From Tritrichomonas musculus (Eukaryota > Parabasalia > Tritrichomonadida > Tritrichomonadidae), in assembly GCA_039105265.1 (NCBI GenBank), contig JAPFFF010000004.1, positions 1,302,001 to 1,366,000 on the forward strand: 64,000 nucleotides of DNA, given 5' to 3'. The notes below the pieces were generated by a model. The model was not told the DNA's origin and ran no database searches. It saw nothing but the letters and a program-made list of their open reading frames with translations. Shown here piece by piece: positions 28,115 through 39,400 of the stretch (the first letter of the stretch is position 1; each line of letters opens with the position of its first letter). Made by a program: the position numbers and the translations under genes.

Positions 28115-29074
28115 TTATGTATATAACATCTTATCAAATGGTAGGAATTGCATCTCTATACAAAATGATTCGTTATCCGGAATTTTGATAGGGGTATTAT
28201 ATTCCCTACATGAATAAAACTCAATCCAAAATCTTTGGTCTGAAGAATTTAATTTATAATACTTTATTGGAACAAAATCAACATTAGAGTTACCAATATA
28301 ATTATGTAATGATTGTTCAGCTATGGATGAATATACTTTGCATGAATGCCTATCCCAAACATTATCAAAAGTAAGAACATCATCAAACTGATTTAGATAC
28401 ACATGCTTTTTATTCTGGTGTGGACCATCTCCAATATTAAATACTTCATCAAAATCCTGATTGGTTTTCTTTAATTTTAGAGCTATACCAAACTCATCAT
28501 CTTCATTTTCATTCCTAGGTGAAAATATTTTCTCATGGAAGCCATTTTTATCAAAATAACCATCTGATTGTATGTCTCTATCTACGACGTAATCATTTTG
28601 AACAAAATTAATTTTAGTGTTCTTCCATACATTAGATATATTCCATTTAATAGATTTATCAATAGCATCAAAAAATCCTCTAAAATCCCCTTCAGTAGAT
28701 ATCCAATCAACAACAACAAAATCCCTTATTTCAAGATTGTCCTTATATCCTTGCATGGATAGCATGTTAAGAATTTTTGTATTTGTGTTAGCTCCCTCAA
28801 CTTCATTAAATGATTGCTTTTTATATTTGGCAATTGTTATAGTAAATTCAAGCTTCCTCCTTTTAGATATCAGCCACATATTCCTAACACCAATAATAGA
28901 TTCCCCTCTATTAGCTGTACACCATTCAGGAGGGAAATTAAAATAGTATCTATTGAATTTGTCTTTATCTTGTTGACCATCTTCTAGAAAGAATGCCGAT
29001 TCGATAGGAATTGGTACTTGCTCATCTGTGATATTATCAATGGTTGGATGTAGTGATTTAAACCTACTATACAT
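28115..29074 (-). CDS. Polinton minor structural protein candidate, 319 residues
   Basis: This is the outermost gene at the right end; its ATG at 29074 lies only four bases from the terminal repeat. The protein is beta-rich: KFNRYYFNFPPEW and IIGVRNMWLISKRRKLEFTI near the N-terminus have the F-x-F-x-(F/P)P and L-x-L-x-x-x-W pattern seen in penton-type minor capsid proteins of Polintons. The C-terminal RFWIEFYSCREYNTPIKIP then FCIEMQFLP parallels the end of the 248-residue protein at the opposite terminus. There is no signal peptide or membrane segment. The role as penton or minor capsid protein is inferred and needs structural comparison. Confidence 0.5.
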   Translation of the reverse strand: MYSRFKSLHPTIDNITDEQVPIPIESAFFLEDGQQDKDKFNRYYFNFPPEWCTANRGESIIGVRNMWLISKRRKLEFTITIAKYKKQSFNEVEGANTNTKILNMLSMQGYKDNLEIRDFVVVDWISTEGDFRGFFDAIDKSIKWNISNVWKNTKINFVQNDYVVDRDIQSDGYFDKNGFHEKIFSPRNENEDDEFGIALKLKKTNQDFDEVFNIGDGPHQNKKHVYLNQFDDVLTFDNVWDRHSCKVYSSIAEQSLHNYIGNSNVDFVPIKYYKLNSSDQRFWIEFYSCREYNTPIKIPDNESFCIEMQFLPFDKMLYT

Positions 29075-29078
29075 TTAT

Positions 29079-29654
29079 GATTCAATTAAAGATTTATTTT
29101 TGAGTAGATATCGGGTGTACATGAAGTGGTTGCATGAGTAGATGTATGTGATGAGATATGGGAGATGATTGCATGAGTGGATGTGTGTGAGATGGGTTGC
29201 TTGAGATGATTGCATGAGTGGATGTGTGTGAGATGATTGCTTGAGTGGATTTGTGTGAGATGGATTGCTGTAGGAGTATGCTAGATAGGTTGCATGAGAT
29301 GGGTTGCTTGAGATAGGTTGCTTGAGATGATTGCATGAGATGATTGCATGAGATGATTGCTGTAGGAGTATGCTAGATGGGTTGGTATTAAGTAGTTATA
29401 CATAGTGAAGGGGGGATAGATAACTAGTATAAGCAAATGGGGCTCTCCGTGTAGGGTGGCTGGGTGGGGGTTGCTTGGGGGCTGTTTGGAGATATGGTTT
29501 ATTATAGCGAGGGAGCTTTTCAAAGCGAGGGAGCTATAATATAAAACATCTCCAAAGTACCTCAAATTATCGTCTCTTCAGGAAGCTTTCAAAGCCAGAG
29601 AGCCCCATTTGCTTATACTAGTTATCTATCCCCCCTTCACTATGTATAACTACT
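29079..29654. repeat. Polinton right terminal inverted repeat
   Basis: Complement of 6787-7380. The outer module 29391-29654 reads as identical to the left one and has the same 57-bp internal inverted arms. The inner short-unit array occupies about 29100-29390. The repeat starts only a few bases upstream of the ATG of the last gene (29074), so that gene's promoter must lie within the repeat. Confidence 0.92.
29100..29390. repeat. Subterminal tandem short-unit array, right
   Basis: Inverted counterpart of the array at 7065-7345, with a slightly different number and order of units. This indicates slippage or unequal exchange since the two ends were last made equal. Confidence 0.8.
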
Positions 29655-29659
29655 CCAAA
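29655..29659. repeat. Polinton target-site duplication, right (CCAAA)
   Basis: Matches 6782-6786 and directly follows the terminal ...GTATAACTACT. Confidence 0.8.
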
Positions 29660-31663
29660 AAAACTCATAAAATAATATTTGTGATAGCTCATTGAATTTT
29701 TCCTTTTCAAATATAAAATTATAGATTGGAGTCCCTTAAATTTAAACAATTTTCATTATAATGCTACTATTTACAACAGAAAGTTCTCAATTTTCCAGGG
29801 ATTCTTTCCTAGGAAAATTAGAGAAATCAATAATCGATAAGGATATTATTATTCATATTCATTTTTTATTTGCTTGTTTCTTTATTAATAATATAGCTAT
29901 TTTCTTTGTATAATGCAATTATCATGAAATAATCAATCATAAATGATTGTTTAACAATAAAATCATTGAATTTCGTCAAATTAATGCTATTTTATAGCAA
30001 GATATAGTTTATTATATGATTTAATATGCTTGTCTCACGATCAATTTATAAATTTATCATTTTCAGTAAGCTGATCATACAAAAAAATATCTTTTTAAAA
30101 CCTTAAAAGAAAATGAGATTTTTTAATTTCTTAAAATTCCAAATACAAGTTATATTATTATCATCTATTTTTTAAAAATAAAAGTAAAAAATCATCTTTC
30201 AAAAAAAAAAAAAAAAAAAAAAAAAAAGCTCGCCATATATTCGAACCAAATTCCTTAAAATGAAAATGGGCAGCCCCTGGCAATTGCCCAAAAAAGTGGA
30301 AACTGGTACGGCTTTGCCCAAAAAAACGTAAATAACCGTTTTGCCCTGGCAGCCCATTTTGCCCGTAAATTTACCCGGGCATGCCCGGGCAGTACGTTTA
30401 TTTCGGGCCCATTGCCCGCCCGGTGCCCGTTTCCCATCCCTAGTTCTGGCAATGATACTGGTTTTGATGCAGCATTCTTTTCAAAGAAATTGTTAAATTA
30501 CAGTAGATTCAGATCTTATTTTTTGAACATAGCATTATTAAAAGCATTTTCATATGAGTTAGTTAATTATTTTAATTTTGTAAGTTTGATCCAGAAGGAG
30601 TCTAACTACTTTTTCAATACCAATGCCAAATTGAGGAAAATATAAGGTCAAATTGTTTAAACCTTATGCATTTTTTCTGAAAAAATTTGAATGAAACCCG
30701 AAGCGTTTTGATTCAGACTTTAGAGAAACCACAATATTTTAATTTCATATTTATTTATGTGAAATGTTTTTTTCACATTCAAAAAGTTTAATATTTCTCA
30801 ATTTTTAAGTTTTAAAGTTATTATTTTGTGGTTACTTTTTTTCTAGAAATTTGAATTATTGAAAGGTTTATTAGTGAGTTTTATAGAAATATAAACTTTT
30901 TGAGTGTTATTTCAATTAATTACTTATTATTTGAATTTAATCTTAGTTTTTCTAATTACAGTAAATTGGTAAAAAATTATTCACAAATAAATTCAAAATA
31001 TATTTTTGAGAAAGAATTCAAAAAAAATATAATTTCTTTGAAATTCTTTCTAAAATAAAAACAAAATATCTTATAAATTTTATTATTATTATATTATAAA
31101 TTACTTATATTTAAATGTAAATAAAAATTTATTAACTTATTGAAATATAGTATTACCTACTATCAATCAATAATACCAAAAAAGCAATTAATTCGATCCA
31201 CTTAAACTTTTTGAAAATAATTTAAAATTCTTTGCTTAGTAAATTATTTTTTCAAAATGAATAGTTATATAAAATATTGTTAGAGTTTTTTGAAATTTTA
31301 TACAGGTTTTAAAAAATCTTTTGGGCGGAAATGTAGTAATAAAATAAAATATCTGTAAATAAACAAGTTAAATGAGTTAAAAAAAAATATGCTTTTTCAA
31401 TAATATTTCTGAACTTTATCAATTAAATTGAGCAAAGCTTGTCAAAATAATTTTTTTTATATTAAATTAATAAACTGAGTTTAACCACAAAATATTCCCC
31501 ATAAAATTGGTTTTTAATATTAATGCATTTTTGCTCTTCATTCCTCATATGAGAATAATCATATCACATCACTATTTAATTTCTACTGTTTTTTGAAAAA
31601 ATAGATTCTGAACATACTCAAAAAGTGAATACAATTTCCTAAAGCTTCAAAAACCCAGTTAAA
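29660..31663. other. 2-kb AT-rich spacer
   Basis: No gene is supported. It contains a poly(A) run of about 26 at 30201-30227 and the GC-rich hAT-like end (30240-30441). A 65-70-codon open stretch follows (30440-30645) that I cannot assign; the rest is plain AT-rich DNA with short T/A runs. Confidence 0.6.
30240..30441 (-). mobile_element. GC-rich solo end of a hAT-like transposon
   Basis: On the minus strand it starts TAGGGATGGGAAACGGGC and continues with dense GGGC/GCCC words, including the palindromic CCCGGGCATGCCCGGG. A TAGGGATG(G) terminus followed by GGGC subterminal repeats is characteristic of Ac-like hAT elements. The opposite end was not found in the window, so this is a fragment or the partner end has decayed. 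It stands out sharply from the surrounding AT-rich DNA. Confidence 0.5.
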
Positions 31664-34600
31664 ATGGATACAATCTATGTTAAGGACACAATACTTAAAC
31701 AATTTCCTGATGTTGGAGGCGAATTCCTTCCAATTTTGTTTGCCGATGCAGGTATAATGCCTGACCGAAAAGGAGGTGGTAAAACAAAAACTTGCCATAT
31801 CATTGCAAATTTAGCTGGTGTCTATTTCTTCAGACCAATTAAATTAGCAAAACAATTCAAAGTTTCAGATTTTGTATCAATATATAACATTTTGGCTGTT
31901 ACCTACAACAGTGACAAAAGAAGAACAATTCAAACTCGTAGGCGTGAAGTATTCTTTGAATGCCCTCATATTGATGAACTTATTTCAATTATTCTTAATG
32001 CACAAAAACAACTTTTCACAGGGATTCAAGAAGCACGTACAATTAAACTTATTGACTTTCCTCAAGATCCACCAATCATACCTCTCGCTCCACTTGACAA
32101 TGTCTCGGTTACACGTTATATCACAAGCTGTTTTCAAACTCAAGATCAGCCAGATAGAAATGTAATTCAACTTATTAAAAGGACAGATGCTATCCATAAC
32201 CCACGACTTATACTTGACCAAAATTGTAGGCCACCAAATAAACTTCATTCTTTATATTTCCCATTAATTTATCTTGGAAAGTTACGAGTTGTAACACTTA
32301 AAAACTTTGCTGATTATGTTGCTTGCCGTATGGCACACTTCTTAATTAAACATTCTCCAACTATTGACACCATTATTTTCAACGGTTACAATGGTTCAGG
32401 CCTGAAACCAGAACAACTCAGAATGGAAAATATTGTTCCAAGGAAAGTTCTTTCATTCGCCTTTGTCAATTGCAGAATGGATGACAACATTCTTCCTACA
32501 ATGTTTGAAGAGCTTGGCAAATACAAAGGGGAAATTCAAAGAATCTCATTTGATGGAATTACTTTCACACTGAAATCATGGAATTCAGTATTTGAATCTA
32601 TTCAGACAGAAAGGCCTTTTAAGACAGTTGAAGTTTTTGAATTAAATAATAATGAATCAATTGAAATCAATAGTCAAATTGCAACCAACACATTTACACA
32701 ACTCTTTTCACACCGTCGTTTCATTCAGACCTTTTCATGTTCTTCATGGCTTCAACCTTTGGCATTAGGCTTTGAATTCTATTCTAATGTTTCGCTTCTC
32801 TCAGAAATCAAATTCGAGAAACAAAACTTTTCAGAACCTTTCCCAGATTCATTCAGACTTCCAGTGTATATATATACAATTGATTTAAGTAGTTGCATGT
32901 TCTCTGTTCAGAGCCTCCAAAGTCTTTTTAAAGTTTTATCTCATCATAAAACGCCTCTATCTCTCCATCTTGCTGATATAAATTTGTCCGAATCCGAATT
33001 CACAGAGTTTTATCAATCTTTACCATCTCTTACTCCAGTTTCCTGCATAAAAGAACTTAACTGGAGTGGAAACAGACTAAATACATCTGATATAGAGAAA
33101 TTTGAAAAATACATCTTTGACAACAACAAAGTTCGAAGTCTTCATATCGATAGAATGTTTGGTGGCCAGCAATTAGAAGATGTTCGTCTTTTGTTCAATT
33201 TGATCGGCCCTAATAAAATATGGAAGCTCTCAATGTGCGGAAATCAAGAGTATAATTTTTGCGGTAACTTTAAGTCACTTTCTGAAGCCCTAGGACTGAT
33301 TTCTCCTCTTGGTATCTTTCATTTTGACAACCAACTCATTAATGACATTGATTCATCAGCAGTTTCTGAATATCTTAAAACTCAAAATTTCACAGAAGTA
33401 TCGTTTGATGGATCAACAATAGAAAGCGATGGCCGCTTCTTTGACTTTTATGATGACATTTTCCAATTACAAATACCAGTTGTTGGCCGTCCAAATAACG
33501 ATATTCATCGTATTTTAGGCGAATACCTTCAAAATTTGACAATGCCAGATCGATGGGACAGATTTACTACATGTATACATGAGAAAAATTCACCACTTCC
33601 TGAGTCAGGAAATTCATATTTCTTCAATAGAATGGATTCAAGTGAAACTTTTGATCAGACCAAATTCCTCTATTTCTTACAACGTTTTCCAGCCGTCTAC
33701 TTTTCACTCCATGATGAAGATGTATATTCTCTTGGCGAAACACCAACTAAACAACCATATCCATCCCTCGTTACTTTCAGAGTTAAAAAACCAGTTAGAA
33801 GACTTGCAGATTTCCATTCATACTATCTTGTTGAACCAAATAAAATACCACGTTATAGAGCTACGACACCATTTTCATTACCACCATGTTTTAGCCCTGA
33901 TTATCAACCAGATCAACCAATCCAGTTTACAAGCTCTTTCAATCAAGGAGAACAAAATCAAACACAGCAATATGACCAAGGACAACAATATGATCAACAG
34001 CAATTTGACCAAGGGCAACAATATGATCAACAGCAATTTGACCAAGGGCAACAATACGATCAACAGCAATTTGACCAACCACAGCAATATGATCAACATC
34101 AATTTGATCAAGCCCAATATGATAACCAACAATTTGATAATCAACAATTCGACAACCAACAATTTGACAACCAACAATTTGATAATCAACAATTTGATAA
34201 TCAACAATTTGATAATCAACAATTTGATAATCAACAATTTAATAACCAACAATTTGACAACCAACAATATGATAATCAACAATTTGATCAAGGACAACAA
34301 TATGACCAACATCAATTTGGCCAACAGTTTGATCAAACTCAATTTGATAACCAACAATTTGATAATCAACAATTTGATAATCAACAATTTGATAACCAAC
34401 AATTTGATAATCAACAATTTGATAATCAACAATTTAATCAAAATATGGGATTTGGTCAAGAATTTATGCCAGACCCCAACTTTGCGCCAGATCCTAACTT
34501 TGCACCAGATCCTAACTTTGCGCCAGATCCCAACTTTGCACCAGATCCTAACTTTGGACAAGATCCAAACTTTGCACCAGATCCCAACTTTGCACCAGAT

Positions 34601-35608
34601 CCTAACTTTGGACAAGATCCAAACTTTGCTCAAGATCCCAACTTTGGCCAGGAAGGATTCAACCAAGCATCTTTTGAGCCTGCTTATGATCAAACTCAAC
34701 CTCTCCAACCAGCTCAAATCCAATCTCCTCAACCTGTTTTTATACCTCCACCTGATGCTCAACAACAACAGCCTCCAATTTTGGAACAACAAAATAATTA
34801 CTCATCAAATGATGTTTATGATAGCAATGTTCCAGAAATGCCATCAATCGACGCATCTTCCCTCCCACCAAATCAGAATGAAAGCCTAGAAATAACACAA
34901 GTTAAACCTCTTCTTCAATCAACAATCAAACCACGTGATAAAGATGCCAAACCTGCAATGACCGAACTTCCAACAATGATGAACACACAAGAAACTACAA
35001 AAGAAACACCAAGTGGAATATTTATTCCACCACCTTCACAAGGAATCAGTATTCCTCCTCCACAAGAAGAAATACAAGTCCAAGTCCAAGTTCCAGATAT
35101 TGAGCCACCACCACCTGCAGAAGTTCAACCTCCAGCCAAACCAGCAGTTTTACCAAAACCAAAGACCAAACCAAAGATGAAGAAGATTCAATTACAAAGC
35201 TGTGCAGGCCCATTAAATCTCCCAATTCTTACAAGCAGTTCCTCAACTCAACCATCAGCATCAAGGACAGTTAAATTAGTTAACAACGAAACTTCTCAAC
35301 TTCCAGATCCAACAAAATTAGGTGAAACAGTTTCAACTAAAGATAAGAAACCATTTGAAGAACTTGATGTTGAAGATGTTGCAATTGTTTCTAAGAATGC
35401 AGGAAGATTGGACGTTCCTCAAGTTAAGGTTCTACCTAACGAAGAACAACAAAGTTATCTTGATAGGTTTTATAGTGGAGAAATGCCATTCCAATATCAA
35501 GTCTCATCTGGTAATGCCAATGTTTTGCCAATGGTTCACCCATTAGAATCAAGGAAGATTCTACCACCACCAAAAGTTTCAATTCTTGGTATTCCAAGTG
35601 AGTGGTAA
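31664..35608 (+). CDS. CARMIL-like leucine-rich repeat protein with Gln-rich repeats
   Basis: The 1314-residue frame starts at ATG 31664. The order is a PH-like N-terminal domain (about 40-125, LAGVYFFRPIKLAKQF), a leucine-rich repeat solenoid (about 190-600, with segments such as KVLSFAFVNCRMDDNILP and IKELNWSGNRLNTSDIEKF), a linker, and low-complexity repeats. About 25 copies of QFDNQQ/QYDQQ type lie at residues 762-927, then (DPNFAP)n at 935-995. A Pro-rich tail with FIPPPSQGISIPPP and a basic KPKTKPKMKK segment follows. PH plus LRR plus Pro-rich tail is the architecture of CARMIL, which regulates actin capping protein and Arp2/3 at membranes. I see no certain capping-protein-interaction motif, so only the architecture supports this. 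The open frames on both strands across the Gln repeats are shadows. Confidence 0.65.
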   Translation: MDTIYVKDTILKQFPDVGGEFLPILFADAGIMPDRKGGGKTKTCHIIANLAGVYFFRPIKLAKQFKVSDFVSIYNILAVTYNSDKRRTIQTRRREVFFECPHIDELISIILNAQKQLFTGIQEARTIKLIDFPQDPPIIPLAPLDNVSVTRYITSCFQTQDQPDRNVIQLIKRTDAIHNPRLILDQNCRPPNKLHSLYFPLIYLGKLRVVTLKNFADYVACRMAHFLIKHSPTIDTIIFNGYNGSGLKPEQLRMENIVPRKVLSFAFVNCRMDDNILPTMFEELGKYKGEIQRISFDGITFTLKSWNSVFESIQTERPFKTVEVFELNNNESIEINSQIATNTFTQLFSHRRFIQTFSCSSWLQPLALGFEFYSNVSLLSEIKFEKQNFSEPFPDSFRLPVYIYTIDLSSCMFSVQSLQSLFKVLSHHKTPLSLHLADINLSESEFTEFYQSLPSLTPVSCIKELNWSGNRLNTSDIEKFEKYIFDNNKVRSLHIDRMFGGQQLEDVRLLFNLIGPNKIWKLSMCGNQEYNFCGNFKSLSEALGLISPLGIFHFDNQLINDIDSSAVSEYLKTQNFTEVSFDGSTIESDGRFFDFYDDIFQLQIPVVGRPNNDIHRILGEYLQNLTMPDRWDRFTTCIHEKNSPLPESGNSYFFNRMDSSETFDQTKFLYFLQRFPAVYFSLHDEDVYSLGETPTKQPYPSLVTFRVKKPVRRLADFHSYYLVEPNKIPRYRATTPFSLPPCFSPDYQPDQPIQFTSSFNQGEQNQTQQYDQGQQYDQQQFDQGQQYDQQQFDQGQQYDQQQFDQPQQYDQHQFDQAQYDNQQFDNQQFDNQQFDNQQFDNQQFDNQQFDNQQFDNQQFNNQQFDNQQYDNQQFDQGQQYDQHQFGQQFDQTQFDNQQFDNQQFDNQQFDNQQFDNQQFDNQQFNQNMGFGQEFMPDPNFAPDPNFAPDPNFAPDPNFAPDPNFGQDPNFAPDPNFAPDPNFGQDPNFAQDPNFGQEGFNQASFEPAYDQTQPLQPAQIQSPQPVFIPPPDAQQQQPPILEQQNNYSSNDVYDSNVPEMPSIDASSLPPNQNESLEITQVKPLLQSTIKPRDKDAKPAMTELPTMMNTQETTKETPSGIFIPPPSQGISIPPPQEEIQVQVQVPDIEPPPPAEVQPPAKPAVLPKPKTKPKMKKIQLQSCAGPLNLPILTSSSSTQPSASRTVKLVNNETSQLPDPTKLGETVSTKDKKPFEELDVEDVAIVSKNAGRLDVPQVKVLPNEEQQSYLDRFYSGEMPFQYQVSSGNANVLPMVHPLESRKILPPPKVSILGIPSEW

Positions 35609-36478
35609 TGAGTTTTACTAAATTCTTTATTGCTGAACTTATTTCATATTTCTTTTTACTTTTTTATTAATGTTTTAAAATCTACAATCTCTCAAAATTG
35701 TTTGAATGATGCTTTTTGCTTGGGTAATTGATATCAGAATGCAACATTTTTACTTATTTCGTAGATCATTGATACTGAAAAATGTTGTCAGAGATATAGA
35801 AAATCCCATTCATTGAGATAAAAAATATTGTAAAATCGATAATTATCATTGAGATCATGAGTTTTTACATGCATTGTTTTGTCATTTAGTTTACCAGTAT
35901 ATAGAATTTGAATTCTTCTGAAAAATAAATTAAAATATCTTGATATTTTATAGAAAAATCATATTAAAAATATTATTTAAAGAATTATATTATTGTTTAT
36001 AACAATTATAAATAATAATTTCACCATTATACAGAATATTCATCAACTTTTATCTTCAAAATTTTTAAAGAAATTATCTAGTTTCTCAAAATTTTTTGGG
36101 ATAAGTTTTGAATGATTTTATTTAAAAAACTTTTATGTCAACGAAAAATATGATATCTATTAAAACAAGAGAAAAAAAATATATTTTATAAATTATTTAT
36201 TCAAAATAAAATTAAATATATTAGTTAGATTAATATTTATCAAGATAAGATAAACAAAAAAAAATTTAAAAACTATTCAAAAAATACTTAAAACTCAATT
36301 ATTCCATTTTTTTTTTTTTAATAATTCTTATCAACATTAACGAGAAATGAAATTTTCTTTTATTTTTTTTTGTATGATTATTGAAATTTGAACGCACTAT
36401 TATATTGAAGTGATTCGAATGTACGTTATGATTAAAGAAAAATTCAATTGAAAATAAGAATTAGAGAGTTTAAGATTT
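35609..36478. other. AT-rich intergenic region
   Basis: 870 bp without a coding frame, containing T-runs near 36308-36320 and 36360-36370. I see no repeat, tRNA or terminator worth naming. Confidence 0.6.
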
Positions 36479-39400
36479 ATGGATTTTCCAGTTGTACTTA
36501 TTTACTTTGAACCAAAAAAGAGTCAACATACAATTCCTACGCACAAATTCTGCGAAATGACAGCGAAAGAAATTTTACGAGATGCACTTGAAAGAAATGA
36601 CCTTCCTCCGAATAAGACAAAAATATATACTCTTTTTATTCAATCTTCCGAATGCGATGAGTACGCTGAAAATTCTCCTCTTTTTCGTTTTTCGCCACAT
36701 TTAAAATCTAAGCCAATCGATTTTTGTAATTCTTTGTCATTTTTACCAACCACAAACAATCTAATTAATTCTTTCCCACCATTTTTTATTTTAATTGAAA
36801 AAGGTATTGATTCAAGTTCAAGAGAAAAAATTTCTTTTTCAATCCCTGTCATTTCTAAAAACGATCATAAATACATGTATACTATGCCTATAATTGGATT
36901 GAAATACCCATTTACAGTTTTACAAGTTAAACAAGCAATTTCAAAAATTTTTGAAAATCATGATCCTCAAAATGATGTTGAATTATACGATATTATTGGG
37001 AGAACCATTGACCAAGAAGAGAACTGCTCGAATTTAGCTTCATACTTACAGAAAGGACGGGTTTTTGCTACTTTTGAATTTTCAAAAAAAGATTATATAC
37101 TTATTCAAAACCGAGAAAATGCTATAAAAGAAATTTTAGATAGTGAAAATAAATATGCTACTTTTTTAAAGTCATTTGAAAAAAATGTTAAACCATTTTT
37201 TGAAGAATGCACTTTTTTAAAAAGTGATGATTACAAAGATTTTTTCGATTGTTTTGCATTTCTTCCCAACTTACATGCTCAAATACTAGAAAAAGTAAAA
37301 AAATTGAAAAGCAGAGATTTTATGTCAAGGGTTGGCTCACTTTACAATCCTTATGCATTAATGTTAAAAATATATTCAGACTTCAATACTCAATATAAAA
37401 TTATTGACAAGAAAATCAAAGAATTAAAATCAAAACCACAAAATATGAAATATTTCGAAGAATTTCAAAAAAGACCATTTGCTGAAGGGCGCGATATTAG
37501 TCAAATATTATCAACTCCATTTCAGCAGGCAATTCGATATCCACTTCTTTTTGGACGTTTACTTGAGTATACTCCAGAAACCCATCCAGACTCTCAGATG
37601 CTTCAGCAAACTATTTTAAAAATGAAACAAGCTATGCAAAATAACGATAAAAGGATCTTTGAAAACGAAAGTATATCAAAAATTAATTTAATTCAACAAA
37701 ATTTGACGCAGAGGTATAATTTAATTGAAGCCGATAGACGCTATATAGCCTCATACGTCGTTTATTATGGAACAGTTGAATCTTTAAAAAAACAAAAAAT
37801 ATCTGGACGTTCAAACACCCAATCTCCCTCCCATTTAAACAAAAATGGCATCAAGCCAAGCAAATCATTCAGCACGCCTAAAAATGGAAAAGCCAATATT
37901 GCAAATATAGAATTTGATAATGACACGGCACAACAATGCATTATAATATTATTTACTAATTTGATACTAATTGTTCGTAAAAACCATTCAAATAAAAATA
38001 AATGGAGCTTTACAATATTATCAGATATTCCTATAAATTTGATTGGTATTCATCCCTACGGAGAACGAAGTATCTTTTATGATATACCTGAAAATAAAAT
38101 TTGTAGTACCAATTTGAATCAAAATAACAATAATCTTAACATCAAAGATTCAGATACGAATAGTGAAAATATTAAATATGAGACAATGATTGTTTCATTT
38201 CAAACAGCTGAAGAACGAGATAAATTTTTTAAAAAATACAGAAAAAATGCACTATCAGAATTCGAAGCAAAATCTCAAAGAAATTTCTCAATAGTTAATA
38301 AAAAAGGAAAAAGCCAATATAAAACAACTTGCTTTGAGGTTGAATCTTTAAGACCAAGAAAAACATATTTTTTAAGAGATCATAGTATAACTTTCATGAA
38401 TAATGCTGTTTGGATTTTTGGAGGAATTAACAACAAAAATGAATTACAAAATAAACTACATAGAATTTTGCTGTCTGATAGAAGTGTATCATATCATAAG
38501 TCTGACCCGATAAATGACATACCACCACGAAGCAAAGCGTTGATGGTTGGAATTAATGACCATATATATGTTTTTGGAGGGACAAATGGAGATATAATAT
38601 TTAATGATCTTTGGTGCTATTCATGCAAAAGATTTAAATGGAAACAAATTATTAGCCCCGGGAAAAATCCATTTTTACCTCCACCCAGCCTCAGCTACAC
38701 AATGAATTACTTCGAATCTCAGAATATGTTAATCTTGATTGGTGGACATCAAGAATTTGGCGTTTATTTATTCCAATTCGAAACAAACAGTTGGGGCTCG
38801 GTTCCTCTTCAAAAAGGATATGTTCCTAGAAATCTTATTGGCCATCAAACAATTGCAATTGATAAAGATACATTTGCCATAATAGGAGGTCAAATATCAA
38901 ATCATAATTCAAGCGGATTTCAATATAATAATGCGATTTTAATTTTTAAACCATTATTCCCAGATGGAATATCGATAGTTAACACAACTGGATTTCAACC
39001 AATGAATATTTCTTTTTACCACGCAGCAAAAATTAGCAAACATTTCATTATTGCTTTTGGAAAGGAAAAATTAACAAAAATTGAAAAACAGCAAAAAAAT
39101 GAACAGATTTTTATGTTTTTACTCAATTTGGTTACTAAAAAATGGAGTGTCATGTATCAAAATCCGAGAAAAGAAAATAAACATTTTTATTATATTCAAC
39201 ACGATGCTTTTACTTTTGATCCACCAGATTTAAATATTGAGCAAAGGGATGATAATGATGAGATTGTTAACCATGTTTACTTTTTCGGTGGATTAAAACA
39301 TAATAATGAATTTCAAACGAATTTATTTAAATGCAATATTAATATTTCGGATGACGAAATTCAAGCTGCTCTTTCGGAAGATGATTCATCATTCTCATTC

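Larger units (their letters stand above)
6787..29654. mobile_element. Maverick/Polinton, 22.9 kb, largely whole
   Basis: The element begins AGTAGTTATAC and ends with the exact inverted counterpart, fitting the AG...CT ends usual for Polintons. CCAAA occurs directly outside both ends (6782-6786 and 29655-29659); a one-base shift would make it a 6-bp CCAAAA duplication. Terminal inverted repeats are about 594 bp (left) and 576 bp (right). Inside are the diagnostic genes: protein-primed family B polymerase, FtsK/HerA-type ATPase, retroviral-type integrase and a capsid-sized structural protein, plus accessory genes. Most genes lie on the minus strand, and the two plus-strand genes start at 8149 and 16950. 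The outermost 264 bp of the two ends read as identical, so the insertion is probably young or the ends are kept alike by conversion. The core genes are uninterrupted; one or two accessory loci look broken. Confidence 0.95.

Noticed and set aside
29094-29565. Open frames in the right Polinton terminal repeat
   Set aside because: Mirror images of the left-end repeat translation, with simple Ser/His/Gln composition.
30255-30452. 65-codon minus-strand frame in the GC-rich segment
   Set aside because: It is the hAT-like terminus read as protein; low-complexity Gly/Ala/Arg from GGGC words.
30440-30645. Possible gene fragment after the hAT-like end
   Set aside because: Seventy codons with some protein-like look but no recognisable family, no clear start and no continuation.
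33579-34889. Long open frames on both strands across the LRR gene's repeats
   Set aside because: A minisatellite with a unit length divisible by three stays open in other frames; products are monotonous Asn/Leu/Ile/Lys and carry no domain.
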